Origin: Microbulbifer thermotolerans | Lineage (GTDB): Bacteria > Pseudomonadota > Gammaproteobacteria > Pseudomonadales > Cellvibrionaceae | Direction of reading: 5' to 3' | DNA length: 64,000 bases | NCBI RefSeq assembly: GCF_900112305.1 | Contig: NZ_FOKT01000006.1 | Coordinates: 62,001 to 126,000, forward strand | Part shown: piece by piece, positions 29,954 to 39,462 of the stretch | Layout: each line of letters starts with the position of its first letter | Numbering within the stretch: the first letter of the stretch is position 1 | Notes under the pieces: model-generated | Database searches by the model: none | Told to the model about the DNA's origin: nothing | Seen by the model: the letters and a program-made list of their open reading frames with translations, nothing else | Made by a program: the position numbers and the translations under genes

Positions 29954-30187
29954 CTAGGATCGGTCAACCATTTCCGGATGCCCCGCGCGCGCCGCGCAGT
30001 GGGCGCAGCAGTAGAATTTGCCCCCGGCTTCGGTTCCGTGGCCCAGGATACGGCAGTTGCACTGCTCGCACCTTGGCGCCAGGGCCTGGATGGCACACTC
30101 AAAACTGTCGAAGGTGTGCGTTATACCGCCCATAGTGATTTCCATCGTTTTGTCGTAGTCGTTACCACAGGTTTCGCAGCGGTTCAT
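29954..30187 (-). CDS. Small cysteine-rich zinc-binding protein, prokaryotic metallothionein-like
   Basis: 77 residues with CETCGNDYDK at the start, then an FDSFECAIQAL helix and CEQCNCRILGH followed by YCCAHCAARAG. The nine or so cysteines plus His are arranged as in small zinc-ribbon / bacterial metallothionein-like proteins found in pseudomonads. ATG at 30187; the frame continues upstream without a credible start. A metal-storage or zinc-ribbon role is inferred only. Confidence 0.7.
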   Translation of the reverse strand: MNRCETCGNDYDKTMEITMGGITHTFDSFECAIQALAPRCEQCNCRILGHGTEAGGKFYCCAHCAARAGHPEMVDRS

Positions 30188-30298
30188 GACAGGAATCTCC
30201 GTGAAAGAAGGGACCAAATAAAGCTTAGGGAACGACTGCCTGAATCGCGAGGGTTGTATAGTGGGGAGGGGCGCCCGGACCTGGGGGCGGATACGAAA

Positions 30299-30357
30299 GT
30301 GCAAGTACACACCCGTGACGCTATGGGATACATCCGTGTATCTGGCGGTTTTGCACT
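30299..30357 (-). repeat. Diverged relative of the foldback element (apical part)
   Basis: On the minus strand it reads AAACCGCC, AGATACACGGATGTATC and then GTGTGTACTTGCACT, close to the apical region of the 59.1 and 60.3 kb elements (AAACCGTC, GGATACAGGGATGTATCC, AGTACTCGTGCG). The flanks AGTGCAA/TTGCACT form an inverted repeat. Confidence 0.5.
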
Positions 30358-30422
30358 GATATTCCCTCCGCTTGTGCGTGATTACGGGGCGCGGAGCCCC
30401 TCTACGTCAAGCGGTGATGCCG

Positions 30423-31277
30423 TCAGAGATCGATACGCAGGGAGAGGTCGATGGCGCGTAGATGTTTAGTCAGACTGCCGGACGAAATATAGTCCGCCTC
30501 CAGTTTCGCCAGCTGCTGTAAGCGGTCACTGTCGACACTGCCGGAAATCTCGATTTTGGCCTTGCCTTTGGCCAGGGAGAGCGCGGTCCGCGTGTCCTCG
30601 TCACTGAACTCGTCCAGCATAATTACGTCCGCGCCGCTGTCGAGTGCCTGGCGCAGCTCGTCGAGATTTTCCACCTCTACTTCGACCAGTGCTCCGGACT
30701 TGATCTTTTTGGCCTGGGCGATGGCCCGGTCGATACCACCAGCGGCGGCGATATGGTTTTCCTTGATCAGGAAGGCGTCGTAGAGGCCAATGCGATGATT
30801 GTGGCAGCCCCCGCAGAGTACGGCGTATTTCTGTGCCGTGCGCAAGCCGGGAATCGTCTTGCGGGTGTCGAGTATCTTGATCTGAGTGCCCGCTGCCCGC
30901 GCCGCGTATTCCGCTGCGGTGGTTGCCGTACCAGAAAGGGTTTGCAGAAAATTCAGTGCGGTGCGTTCGCCGGTCAGAATGGCGCGGGCGTTGCCAGTGA
31001 GCTCGAAAAGCACCGCGTTGGCGGCCACTTGATCGCCGTCTTCGCAGTGCCAGGTCAGTTGCAAATCCGGGTCCAATTGGTGGAAAACCTCCTCCACCCA
31101 AGCGCGGCCGCAGACGGTGCATGCCTCACGGGTAATCACCCGCGCGCGGGCGCTCCGGTCTGCCGGTATCAGCTGGGCGGTGATATCACCACTGCCGATG
31201 TCCTCCTCCAGTGCGGCTCTTACGGTGCGTTTGATATCGGAGATCAGGTTGGGAATAGGCGTGTCTTGTGGTTGCAT
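30423..31277 (-). CDS. nadC: Nicotinate-nucleotide pyrophosphorylase (carboxylating) NadC
   Basis: NadC converts quinolinate and PRPP to nicotinate mononucleotide in NAD synthesis. The 284-residue protein shows [71 protein letters not shown] and [11 protein letters not shown], all family signatures including the Arg/Lys/His phosphate and quinolinate ligands. The start is MQPQDTP. No nadA or nadB is adjacent. Confidence 0.96.
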   Translation of the reverse strand: MQPQDTPIPNLISDIKRTVRAALEEDIGSGDITAQLIPADRSARARVITREACTVCGRAWVEEVFHQLDPDLQLTWHCEDGDQVAANAVLFELTGNARAILTGERTALNFLQTLSGTATTAAEYAARAAGTQIKILDTRKTIPGLRTAQKYAVLCGGCHNHRIGLYDAFLIKENHIAAAGGIDRAIAQAKKIKSGALVEVEVENLDELRQALDSGADVIMLDEFSDEDTRTALSLAKGKAKIEISGSVDSDRLQQLAKLEADYISSGSLTKHLRAIDLSLRIDL

Positions 31278-31631
31278 GGGAAGACCTCGAATACGGTGGG
31301 CGAAGTGTACCTGAAACCCGATGGATTTGGACTCCGGGACGGCATTGTCATAACGCGGCGCCGCGGGTCGGGACAGGGGAAGTTGTGATGAATTTTCTGG
31401 CTGTCATCAGCTTGTGACAAGCGTCTCAATTACGCTGGTGCCCGTTGTTCAACCGTACCGAAACAGCGGTAGAATGGGCGTTGGCAATCAATCCGCCCGT
31501 GTGCGGTACAAACGGGTGAGCACAATATTGGACGCTTGCACGGCGCCCTGCGCGAAGCGCAATGGCAGGGCATAATTAGATACTATCGATAGAGCTGGGA
31601 GCCGGGGCGGTATCCCGAAGGCGGCTTGGCA
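31278..31631. other. Divergent intergenic region, no gene recognised
   Basis: 354 bp between divergent nadC and the DUF1631 gene; it must hold promoters for both. A TAGAAT (31470-31475) could be a -10 box for the rightward gene, but its -35 is poor. No repeat or RNA gene seen. Confidence 0.45.
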
Positions 31632-33902
31632 ATGAAAGATTCCAACAAGGTTGTTTCACTGGCGGAACGCTTGGATAGTTCTGCGCGCAAACCGGTGCGT
31701 CTGGCAGCGGCAGTGGTGGCTCTGCGTGATAAAGCGCGGGAGCTGCTGCAGGAGCAGGTCAAGCAGCTTTTCGGCAAGGTGGATGACTCTCTCTTTTCCA
31801 TGGCGGAGCGGGCCCACGGGCAGGAAGAGCAGGATGGCCTTTTTCAGGCGCTGCGTTTGCTGCGGGTGGAGCGCCGCCATATTGTCGAGCGGTTTGCGGC
31901 CAATATCGATGCGGCGTTTCAGGTGTGTTCTCCGGAGCGGGAGAAAGAGGAGGCCTTCGCCTCGGATAATCTGTCGTTGGTACACAACGATGACCTGGAG
32001 CAACTGGTTGCCGCCGACACCATGGTGGCCAATGCCAAGCGCGATTGTGCCGAGCTCATCACGGAACTGTGCCTGCGCCTCGACACCCTCTATTCGGTCA
32101 AGATCTACGACAAAAACAACCCCCTGGGGCCCGATGCCATCTGCGACGCTTTTGTCGAGGCCGTGCGCCCACTGGATATTCATATTCGCGCGCGCCTGAC
32201 CCTGCTGAAAAAATTTGAGCAGGGGGTGATGTCGCAGCTGAAGGATTTCTACGAACACTGCAATCAGCTGCTGGTGGAGCGCGGCGTCTTGCCGTCTCTG
32301 CGCGAGCAGCGTCGGGTCGCCCGGCAGCAGCGCAACGCGCCGCGCTCTGGCGGTGCTACTGGGGCCGGGGCAGGGCCTGTGCAGTCCGGAAGTACCGCGC
32401 CGACTCAAGGTGGTGGCCCTGTAAGCGCGGGGCATTTTCCACCGGGGCTGCTGCCCGCCACCGCTGGAATCGCCCCTATGCCGTCGTCGGACCTGCTGAC
32501 GTATTTGGGTGAGCTACAAGGCAGTGCCCACAGCTTTAAGCCCGCGGACGAAGCTCAGCCTCTGAATGTTGGTGAGCTGCTGCAACAGCGCTTGGTTCAG
32601 GCCAACCAGGCCGCCTCTCTGGCCAAGGTAGACAGCGATATCATCAAGCTGGTGGAGATGCTGTTTTCCTTCATTCTCGAAGACCGCAATCTGGCCGATC
32701 CGATTAAGACGTTGCTTGCGCGGTTGCAGCTGCCACTGTTGAAGGTGGCCATTGCCGACAAGTCTTTCTTTAGCAAGGGCGGTCACCCCGCGCGCAAGCT
32801 GTTGAACGAGCTGGCCGACGCCGCGACCGGCTGGCAAGCCGGGGAAAATTTCGAGTCCGACCCGCTGTACCGGGAGATCAGTCAAGTGGTCGATCGCGTA
32901 CTCAGCGAGTTCGACCAGGACGTCAACATCTTCTCGCTGCTGCTGGAGTCCTTCCGACAGTTTATTGCCCGTGAGCGCAAACGCGCGGAGATGCTCGAGC
33001 GCCGCGTGGTGGACGAAGCGGACGGGCGTGCTAAAACCCAGGCGGCGAGGGCGCGAGTGGCCGCGGTGATGGATGCCTTGGTCGCCGAACGGGAATTGCC
33101 GCAAGTCGTGCAGGACTGGCTGCACAAAGTCTGGAACAACGTCCTCTTTCTCACCTGTGTCAAGGAAGGGACAGAAAGCGAAGCCTGGAGCCGCGATGTG
33201 CGCACGGCCCGGGACCTGGTCTGGAGTGTGCTGGCTCCCATGCCCGACAGCCGCCAGCAATTGTTGGGGTTGTTGCCCACGTTACAGGAGCGGTTGCGCG
33301 AGGGTGTCGAGGCGGTTTCCTTAAACCCCTTCGAGGCGCGCACGCTGTTTTCCGGGTTGAAAGAGGTGTACCGGGAGCGCTTCGCGCTGGCCAAACAGCT
33401 CACCGAGGAGCGCGAGCGGCAAGTCAGGGAGCAGGTGGCCCAGGAAATGCGGGAAGCCGCGGAGAACACCTCTGAATCAGACGTCCAGCAGGCCCCGGAG
33501 ATACCGCAAGAGGCGGTCTCCGTGCCGCAAATGGAAGAACTGGAACAGGTGGTCGCCGAGGCGGAAGTGGCCGCGCCCGAGGCGGAGCAGGGAGAAGCGC
33601 AGCTGCCGGAGAGCGACCCCCACTGGCAGATGACCTATCGCTTGGCGCAGGGCAGCTGGTTCGAACTTAAACGTTCGGACGACGAGCAGTTCCGCTGTCG
33701 CCTGGCGGCGGTCATTCGCGACATAGACCAGTTTATTTTTGTCAATCGCAATGGCGCCAAGGTGGCGGAGTTCTCTCGTCTGGAGCTCGCCTATGCCTTG
33801 CGCGGAGCACAGTTGATGCCGCTGGATGACGGTATGTTGTTCGAACGGGCACTGCAATCCGTGATCGGGAACGTGCGCAAGAAACGCAGTGAGCAAAGAT
33901 AA
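31632..33902 (+). CDS. DUF1631 family protein
   Basis: A 756-residue mostly helical, charged cytoplasmic protein matching the DUF1631 family by its pattern: repeated arginine/glutamate-rich helices, a central glycine/alanine-rich break (about residues 240-290), LLKVAIADKSFFSKGGHPARKLLNELA, and a C-terminal PilZ-like part (WFELKRSDDEQFRCRLAAVI). Such proteins are sometimes mislabelled thymidine phosphorylase. Function is unknown; the C-terminal PilZ-like segment would fit a c-di-GMP link, which is inference. Start ATG 31632 follows a GAAGGCGG stretch. Confidence 0.8.
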   Translation: MKDSNKVVSLAERLDSSARKPVRLAAAVVALRDKARELLQEQVKQLFGKVDDSLFSMAERAHGQEEQDGLFQALRLLRVERRHIVERFAANIDAAFQVCSPEREKEEAFASDNLSLVHNDDLEQLVAADTMVANAKRDCAELITELCLRLDTLYSVKIYDKNNPLGPDAICDAFVEAVRPLDIHIRARLTLLKKFEQGVMSQLKDFYEHCNQLLVERGVLPSLREQRRVARQQRNAPRSGGATGAGAGPVQSGSTAPTQGGGPVSAGHFPPGLLPATAGIAPMPSSDLLTYLGELQGSAHSFKPADEAQPLNVGELLQQRLVQANQAASLAKVDSDIIKLVEMLFSFILEDRNLADPIKTLLARLQLPLLKVAIADKSFFSKGGHPARKLLNELADAATGWQAGENFESDPLYREISQVVDRVLSEFDQDVNIFSLLLESFRQFIARERKRAEMLERRVVDEADGRAKTQAARARVAAVMDALVAERELPQVVQDWLHKVWNNVLFLTCVKEGTESEAWSRDVRTARDLVWSVLAPMPDSRQQLLGLLPTLQERLREGVEAVSLNPFEARTLFSGLKEVYRERFALAKQLTEERERQVREQVAQEMREAAENTSESDVQQAPEIPQEAVSVPQMEELEQVVAEAEVAAPEAEQGEAQLPESDPHWQMTYRLAQGSWFELKRSDDEQFRCRLAAVIRDIDQFIFVNRNGAKVAEFSRLELAYALRGAQLMPLDDGMLFERALQSVIGNVRKKRSEQR

Positions 33903-34074
33903 CCGCTGCACTGCCATTTCACCTGGGATTTAAATATCCGCTGATCGGTTCTCCTGTCTGGGGGTGCGCGGGGCCGGTTGGCATCCCCAGCACCGCTTCC
34001 ATAGAATGTGAACTCCCTGGCGCGATGTGGTGCGCGAGCCCCCGCGCTCTTTTCTGCCGAAGCGGAGACCTAGC

Positions 34075-34638
34075 GTGAAGTATCGACTGGAATCCGGTTG
34101 GTTGTCCGGCGCGCGCCGGGTGCCCAGCCCCCACTGCGACAGCCGGCCAGCGGATTGCTCCATAGACTTGCTGGTGATTCACTGTATCAGCCTGCCCCCG
34201 GGCCAGTATGGCGGCCGCTATATCGACGACCTTTTTCTCGGCCAGTTAGATGCAAGTGCCCACCCTTATTTCGCTGAGATCGAAGGGCTTCGGGTATCGG
34301 CGCATATTTTGATCGACCGCGAAGGCCGCGTTACACAGTATGTCCCCCTGGAGCTGCGCGCATGGCACGCTGGACAGTCGCAGTTCGAGGGCCGCTGCAA
34401 CTGCAACGACTTTTCCATCGGCATTGAGCTGGAGGGATTGGACACGGATAGTTATACCGATGTGCAATACCGAGTGCTGGCGCAAGTGAGCGCGGCTATC
34501 ATGGCATCTTATCCGGTAATCGACAAAAGCCGGATTACCGGCCACTCGAATATCGCACCCGGCCGTAAACTGGACCCTGGCCCAGGTTTTGACTGGGATC
34601 GCTATTTTCGAGAACTGGATCAAGCGGCCGTCGTTTGA
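34075..34638 (+). CDS. ampD: 1,6-anhydro-N-acetylmuramyl-L-alanine amidase AmpD
   Basis: Cytosolic zinc amidase that cleaves the peptide from anhydromuropeptides during cell-wall recycling. 187 residues. Zinc ligands are seen in VIHCISLPPG, GHSNIAPGRKLDPG (His and Asp), with SAHILIDREGRVTQYVP and AWHAGQS between. GTG start at 34075 has a GGAGA site upstream. ampE follows after a repeat-bearing gap. In relatives, loss of AmpD derepresses ampC. Confidence 0.94.
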   Translation: MKYRLESGWLSGARRVPSPHCDSRPADCSIDLLVIHCISLPPGQYGGRYIDDLFLGQLDASAHPYFAEIEGLRVSAHILIDREGRVTQYVPLELRAWHAGQSQFEGRCNCNDFSIGIELEGLDTDSYTDVQYRVLAQVSAAIMASYPVIDKSRITGHSNIAPGRKLDPGPGFDWDRYFRELDQAAVV

Positions 34639-34650
34639 TCGTAGAACCTA

Positions 34651-34835
34651 GGTAGCCTCTGATTCACTCACACGGGAGTTGTAGTGGGGGTGGGGCGTAG
34701 ACATTGGGATGAGGGGCGAAAACACACGAGTAGGTCCCTGTGTCCGGCAGTTTGGAAATGCCCATCCCACCACCGGAACTTCTCATTGGGCCTCAAAGTA
34801 TCTTTGCCGTTATAAAACGGTTTAATCAGGGGCCC
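34651..34835 (+). repeat. Degenerate foldback element between ampD and ampE
   Basis: The ends read CCTCTGATTCACTC and TTTAATCAGGGGCCC, matching the terminal inverted repeats of the 59.1 kb element. Inside, on the minus strand, GGGATGGGCATTTCCAAA and a CCGGACACAGGGAC core match the stem and apical region. About 185 bp. It fills most of the ampD-ampE gap. Confidence 0.6.
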
Positions 34836-34906
34836 TAAGTGCTGGTGGCGCGGTAATAGTTTTTTCTGAAGCTCGTCGGCGTTATTCTTCTCAATCCAAC
34901 TCAATC

Positions 34907-35797
34907 ATGAGAACGATTATGGCACTGTTGATCATGTTGCTGGCCTTGGGCCTAGTGCAGCTCTGGGGGTCCGGTGCGCCGCTGCACCGGGACGGATGGT
35001 TTCGATGGTGGCGCGGGCAACTGGACAAGATAGAACTACTGCACAAGGACGCGGGATTGATGCTGGCGGCCTGCGTGTTGCCCCCGGTGCTGTTTTCCGC
35101 AGTATTGATGGTGCTGGCGGAAGCTCTCCTGGGGGGGCTGGGTTCCTTGCTGATGGGGGTTCCCCTGCTTCTCTACTGCCTGGGAAGGGGCAATTTTAGC
35201 GAAATCCTATCGAATTACCTGCGCAACTGGTACAAGGGCGACTTGGCCGCGGCCAGAGAGGCGGCGGCCCCACTGATGAAAGAATTGCACGAGGAGCCGG
35301 CGGACAGTCGGCATCTGCATGAGCAGGTGTTTCGCGGTGCGGCCTATTGCGCATTCGAACGCCTCTTCGCCGTACTCTTTTGGTTTTTCCTGCTGGGGAT
35401 TCCGGGCGCTGTATTGTTCCGGCTGAGCGCACTCTACGCCGAGCTGTCCCGTGGCGGTAACGGAGGCGCCGCGGCCGAGCGTTGGCTGTGGCTTCTGGAG
35501 TGGCTGCCTGTACGGGTGATGGGATTCAGCTTTGCCATAGTGGGCAATTTTGTCGGTTGTTACCGAGCCTGGCGCCAGTGCCTCACCTGCCGGGAGCGGG
35601 ATACCGACGAAGTGTTGGAGACCTATCTCGAGGGTGCGCTGGGCGGCATAGATGCCAGTGAGTGCAGCGCTGGTGCCGAAGTGGCTGAGGGGCAGCGAAT
35701 CTGCGGTGCGCAATTGGAAGGGTTGCAGGCATTGCTTTCCCGTTCTCTGCTGTTGTGGATCACCGTTATGGCGCTGGCGGTGTTGTTTGGTTTTTGA
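34907..35797 (+). CDS. ampE: AmpE, beta-lactamase regulation/inner membrane signalling protein
   Basis: 296-residue membrane protein with helices near residues 3-18, 45-70, 70-90, 145-165 and the C-terminus. The LPPVLFSAVLMVL and EQVFRGAAYCAFERLFAVLFWFFLLG blocks match AmpE (CobD/CbiB-related). It sits after ampD as in other Gammaproteobacteria, though separated by a repeat. Its exact role remains unclear in the family. Confidence 0.88.
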   Translation: MRTIMALLIMLLALGLVQLWGSGAPLHRDGWFRWWRGQLDKIELLHKDAGLMLAACVLPPVLFSAVLMVLAEALLGGLGSLLMGVPLLLYCLGRGNFSEILSNYLRNWYKGDLAAAREAAAPLMKELHEEPADSRHLHEQVFRGAAYCAFERLFAVLFWFFLLGIPGAVLFRLSALYAELSRGGNGGAAAERWLWLLEWLPVRVMGFSFAIVGNFVGCYRAWRQCLTCRERDTDEVLETYLEGALGGIDASECSAGAEVAEGQRICGAQLEGLQALLSRSLLLWITVMALAVLFGF

Positions 35798-36300
35798 GGT
35801 GCCACTGGCCGCTACCGCGCCTCGGGGAGGGCAGTCTGTCAGTGGATGAACGAATTACGTGGCGGACCTGAATTGCGGCCGCCCCTTCCACATAGATAGG
35901 TGACTTGACGGTTTTTAAAAAAAATACATAAGGAGCCGCTGATGGATTCGCATGGGCGCGTAGTGGGCTTCGGGACGTCCATTCCATCACCTGAGCGGCT
36001 CATCTGGCCCAGAGCATCTTTACCGTTACCAAGCGACTTAAACAGAGGCTCTTTAATCCATTGCCCGAAGGTGCGGCACAACGGTCGTGCCAGCGACTGC
36101 TCATGGGCCGTTTCGCAAGCTTCATGCGCTCTTCGGTGATAAGAGAATCTGCGCCAAATTTGTAAAATTGTCCCATTTCCCTTCTTGACTTCATTCCATC
36201 CGCCTCCGATATTGCAGGGACTCTTTCCCAAGCCGGTGTAAAAAGCGTGCGGCTTTGACCGGTACCATAATAACGATACATCTGAGAGAGGAAACAAAGG
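35798..36300. other. Intergenic region with a repeat, no gene recognised
   Basis: 500 bp between ampE and the aldehyde dehydrogenase gene. It holds a foldback-element relative (35932-36052) and otherwise only short frames with no protein-like features on either strand. Confidence 0.5.
35932..36052 (+). repeat. Short diverged foldback-element relative downstream of ampE
   Basis: Ends TAAGGAGCCGCTGAT and TTAAACAGAGGCTCTTTAA resemble the terminal repeats plus TTAA of the 59.1 kb element. CACCTGAGCGGC matches the outer stem. At about 121 bp it lacks the central stem-loop. Its right half matches the right half of the 34.65 kb copy. Confidence 0.5.
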
Positions 36301-37725
36301 TTGAAAGCGTCTGCGTTGGAATCTCAAGTAAGGTTGCCCCCGGAACCGGATAGCGGCTTCGATGCGGCGGCGCTGGTGGCAGGGCTGCGCACATATTTTC
36401 GCAGCGGCACTACCGCTGATATCGGCTGGCGGCGTCGGCAGCTGGAACAGCTGCGCAGCATGTTGTCTGAAAACGAAGCCCGCTTTCTCGATGCGCTGGC
36501 GCAGGACCTGCATAAAGCGCCCCAAGAAGGCTATATGACCGAGATATCCGGTCTCTACGAAGATATCGCTCACACGCTGAAGTACTTGAAAAAATGGGTG
36601 CGGCCGCGCCGGGTCCCGACGCCGCTAATCGCCCAGCCGGCAAAGAGTTATATGTTGCCGGAACCCCTGGGAGTGGTGCTGATTATCGGGGCCTGGAACT
36701 ACCCCTTGCAGTTGCTGTTATCGCCACTCGTGCCGGCTATCGCCGCTGGTAACTGCGCCGTATTAAAACCCTCCGAACTGGCGCCGGCCACGTCCCGGCT
36801 GGTGGCAGAACTGCTGCCGCGTTACCTGGATGGCGATGCGTTTATCTGTGTTGAAGGCGCAGTGCCGGAAACCACCGCGCTGTTGGAACAGCGTTGGGAC
36901 CACATTTTCTACACCGGAGGCGGCCAGGTGGGGCGTATCGTAATGGCCGCGGCCGCCAAGCACCTGACGCCTGTAACGCTGGAACTTGGGGGCAAAAGCC
37001 CATGTATCGTCGCCGACGATGCAAATATTGCGTTGGCCGCTCGGCGAATAGCCTGGGGCAAGTTTCTCAACGCTGGACAGACCTGCATTGCCCCTGATTA
37101 TCTCCTGTGCTCCAAAACCACCGCCGACCGGCTGCTGCCGGAAATTGAAAAGTCTGTGCGCGCCATGTTCGGGGATGATCCTCGCAAGTCTCCGGATTAC
37201 GGTCGCATCGTCAACAGTCGTCACGCTCACCGCTTGGCCAGCTACTTGAGTGATGGAGAAGTGGTTTTCGGCGGTCAAGTGGATGCCGATGCGCGCTATG
37301 TAGCGCCGACGCTGTTGCGCAACGTCGGCGTGGAGTCGGCGGTGATGCAAGAGGAGATTTTTGGCCCTGTGCTGCCGGTCGTGGAGCTGAATGATATTTC
37401 CGAGGCGGAAGCGTTTGTCAACGAGCGCGAAAAACCACTTGCACTCTACGTTTTCACCCAGAGCGATGCTACCGCCGACCACCTATTGGCCCGCTGTAGT
37501 TCCGGCAATGCTTGTGTCAATGATTGTGTAATGTTTATGGCAAACAGTGCCTTGCCGTTTGGCGGCGTCGGCGCCAGTGGCATGGGTGCTTACCATGGTG
37601 AACACGGTTTTCGCACCTTCAGTCATTTCAAGGCAGTGATGAAACGGCGCAATATCTTCGATCTGAGTATACGTTACGCACCCTTCAGCACCTGGAAATT
37701 TAAACTGTTGCGGCTACTGCGTTAA
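36301..37725 (+). CDS. Aldehyde dehydrogenase (class 3 / fatty aldehyde type)
   Basis: 474-residue NAD(P)-dependent aldehyde dehydrogenase. Visible are the cofactor region IIGAWNYPLQLLLSPLVPAIAAGN, the catalytic base in LTPVTLELGGKSP, the nucleophile in FLNAGQTCIAPDYLL, and EEIFGPVLPV. The short ALDH3-type N-terminus and basic hydrophobic C-terminal end (STWKFKLLRLLR) suggest a membrane-associated fatty-aldehyde enzyme, which is inference. TTG start follows GAGAGGAAACAAAGG. Confidence 0.88.
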   Translation: MKASALESQVRLPPEPDSGFDAAALVAGLRTYFRSGTTADIGWRRRQLEQLRSMLSENEARFLDALAQDLHKAPQEGYMTEISGLYEDIAHTLKYLKKWVRPRRVPTPLIAQPAKSYMLPEPLGVVLIIGAWNYPLQLLLSPLVPAIAAGNCAVLKPSELAPATSRLVAELLPRYLDGDAFICVEGAVPETTALLEQRWDHIFYTGGGQVGRIVMAAAAKHLTPVTLELGGKSPCIVADDANIALAARRIAWGKFLNAGQTCIAPDYLLCSKTTADRLLPEIEKSVRAMFGDDPRKSPDYGRIVNSRHAHRLASYLSDGEVVFGGQVDADARYVAPTLLRNVGVESAVMQEEIFGPVLPVVELNDISEAEAFVNEREKPLALYVFTQSDATADHLLARCSSGNACVNDCVMFMANSALPFGGVGASGMGAYHGEHGFRTFSHFKAVMKRRNIFDLSIRYAPFSTWKFKLLRLLR

Positions 37726-37828
37726 ATTATCGGGGCGCCGGAGCCGGGGCGCAGCCGTCAGGGTCGCTCCGGTTCCAGTCTCTGGCCATTCCAAGGAAAT
37801 AATAACCTCTGCCTTCCCGATACCCCTT

Positions 37829-38821
37829 ATGCAGAATGATCGCAATGATGTTCCCCGCAGCGCTGATGTCTTCACCGCGGCACAGCATATCGCCAGTTAT
37901 ATTCACCGTACGCCTCTGATTAGCAGCCGCCTGCTGAATACACTCAGCGGTGCCAACCTGTGGTTTAAGTGCGAGCATTTGCAGAAGGTCGGTGCCTTTA
38001 AGGCGCGTGGTGTTTGCAACGCATTGGCGCAGGTACCATCAGAGGTCACTATGGTGGCCACGCATTCTTCCGGTAATCACGGCGCTGCGCTCGCCTGGGC
38101 GGCTGCGGAGCGCGGCTTGGCGTGCACGGTAGTGATGCCGGAGACAGCGCCTCAGGTCAAGCGCGCGGCGGTCGCTGCCTACGGTGCCGAGATTGTGATC
38201 TGCGGACCTTCGCAGGCGGACCGGGAGCGCGCGCTGGAAAGCGTGGTAGCTCAGACTGGAGCTCATGTGGTGCCCCCTTTCGATGACCGCCGCATTATTG
38301 CCGGGCAGGGTACCGTTGCCCTGGAGACCATACAGCAGTGCCGCGAGCGCGGCTTCACGCCGGATGTGCTGGTGGCACCGGTGGGTGGCGGCGGCCTATT
38401 GGCGGGGGTCGGCCTGGCGGTGGCAGCGCTGGCTCCGGATATTACGGTAATGGGGGCCGAGCCCGCCGGCGCCGATGACGCCCAGCGCTCTCTCCGTGGC
38501 GGGGTGCATATCACCGCGCCACAGGTGCCGGATACCATTGCCGACGGTTTGCGGACTTCCCTGGGGCGACGTAACTATGCGGTGATACGCCGTACCGTAC
38601 GGGATATTGTCACGGTAACTGAGCATGGTATTGTCGAGGCCATGCGCATGTTGTGGATGTACACCAAACAGCTGGTTGAGCCGTCGGCGGCGGTCGGGCT
38701 GGCGGCGGTACTGGAGCACAGCGCGCGCTTTCGCAACAAAAATGTCGCCCTGATACTGACAGGCGGCAACATGGATTTGGATCGGGTTGCGGATCTTTTT
38801 TCCAGGGAGGAGCTGTCTTGA
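37829..38821 (+). CDS. PLP-dependent threonine/serine dehydratase-like enzyme
   Basis: 330 residues of the fold-type II PLP family. The Schiff-base Lys lies in VGAFKARGVCNAL, the substrate loop is THSSGNHGAALAWAA, the phosphate-binding glycines are VGGGGLLAG, and LTGGNMD sits near the end. There is no C-terminal ACT domain, so it resembles catabolic threonine dehydratase / serine racemase types rather than biosynthetic IlvA. Its stop overlaps the next start (TTGA). Confidence 0.85.
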   Translation: MQNDRNDVPRSADVFTAAQHIASYIHRTPLISSRLLNTLSGANLWFKCEHLQKVGAFKARGVCNALAQVPSEVTMVATHSSGNHGAALAWAAAERGLACTVVMPETAPQVKRAAVAAYGAEIVICGPSQADRERALESVVAQTGAHVVPPFDDRRIIAGQGTVALETIQQCRERGFTPDVLVAPVGGGGLLAGVGLAVAALAPDITVMGAEPAGADDAQRSLRGGVHITAPQVPDTIADGLRTSLGRRNYAVIRRTVRDIVTVTEHGIVEAMRMLWMYTKQLVEPSAAVGLAAVLEHSARFRNKNVALILTGGNMDLDRVADLFSREELS

Positions 38822-39420
38822 ACGTTTCAGTACTGTTGCATCAATATCTCAGTTTGCTCCGTACACGGGTTGCTAAACTCGGGATTACTACAATACTAAT
38901 GGTGATAACGCCTATGTCTTTTGCCGTTTCTTCCACTCCGGACTTTATTCTCACTTCGAAAACCCTGAAAGCTGGTGAGCGCATGCCCATGGCCCACGTT
39001 TTTGATGCCTGCGGTGGCGATAATATTTCTCCGCAGCTCAGTTGGCAGGGCGCACCTGAGGGGACCGAGAGTTTTGCCCTGATGGTACATGACCCGGATG
39101 CACCCACAGGCAGCGGTTGGTGGCACTGGGTTATGTTCAATATTCCGGCAGATGCCACTGAGCTTCCCGAAGGGGCTGGCGATCTGAAAAACGGCCTGAT
39201 TCCCGAAGCGATACAGGTCCGCAATGACTACGGCGCTCCCGGCTACGGCGGTGCCTGCCCACCGGAAGGGCACGGAGACCACCGCTATCAATTCCGCCTC
39301 TATGCGCTTAAGGTGGAGCAGTTGCCTCTGGACGATACCGCAACCCCGGCCATGGTGGGCTTTAACGTCAACGCCAATGCGCTGGCGGTAGCGGAGTTGG
39401 AGGTCGTCTACGGTCGTTGA
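38818..39420 (+). CDS. YbhB/YbcL family (PEBP-like) secreted protein
   Basis: 200 residues. The N-terminal hydrophobic segment (ITTILMVITPMSFA) looks like a signal peptide. The PEBP fold follows with ALMVHDPDAPTGSGWWHWVMFNIP and GAPGYGGACPPEGHGDHRYQFRLYAL. The TTG start overlaps the upstream stop and has GGGAGGAG before it; an ATG at 38899 would cut the signal peptide. Function is unknown in bacteria. Confidence 0.85.
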   Translation: MNVSVLLHQYLSLLRTRVAKLGITTILMVITPMSFAVSSTPDFILTSKTLKAGERMPMAHVFDACGGDNISPQLSWQGAPEGTESFALMVHDPDAPTGSGWWHWVMFNIPADATELPEGAGDLKNGLIPEAIQVRNDYGAPGYGGACPPEGHGDHRYQFRLYALKVEQLPLDDTATPAMVGFNVNANALAVAELEVVYGR

Positions 39421-39462
39421 TCGCTGCGGACGAGTTGATTCACACAGACATTATTCAGCGGC

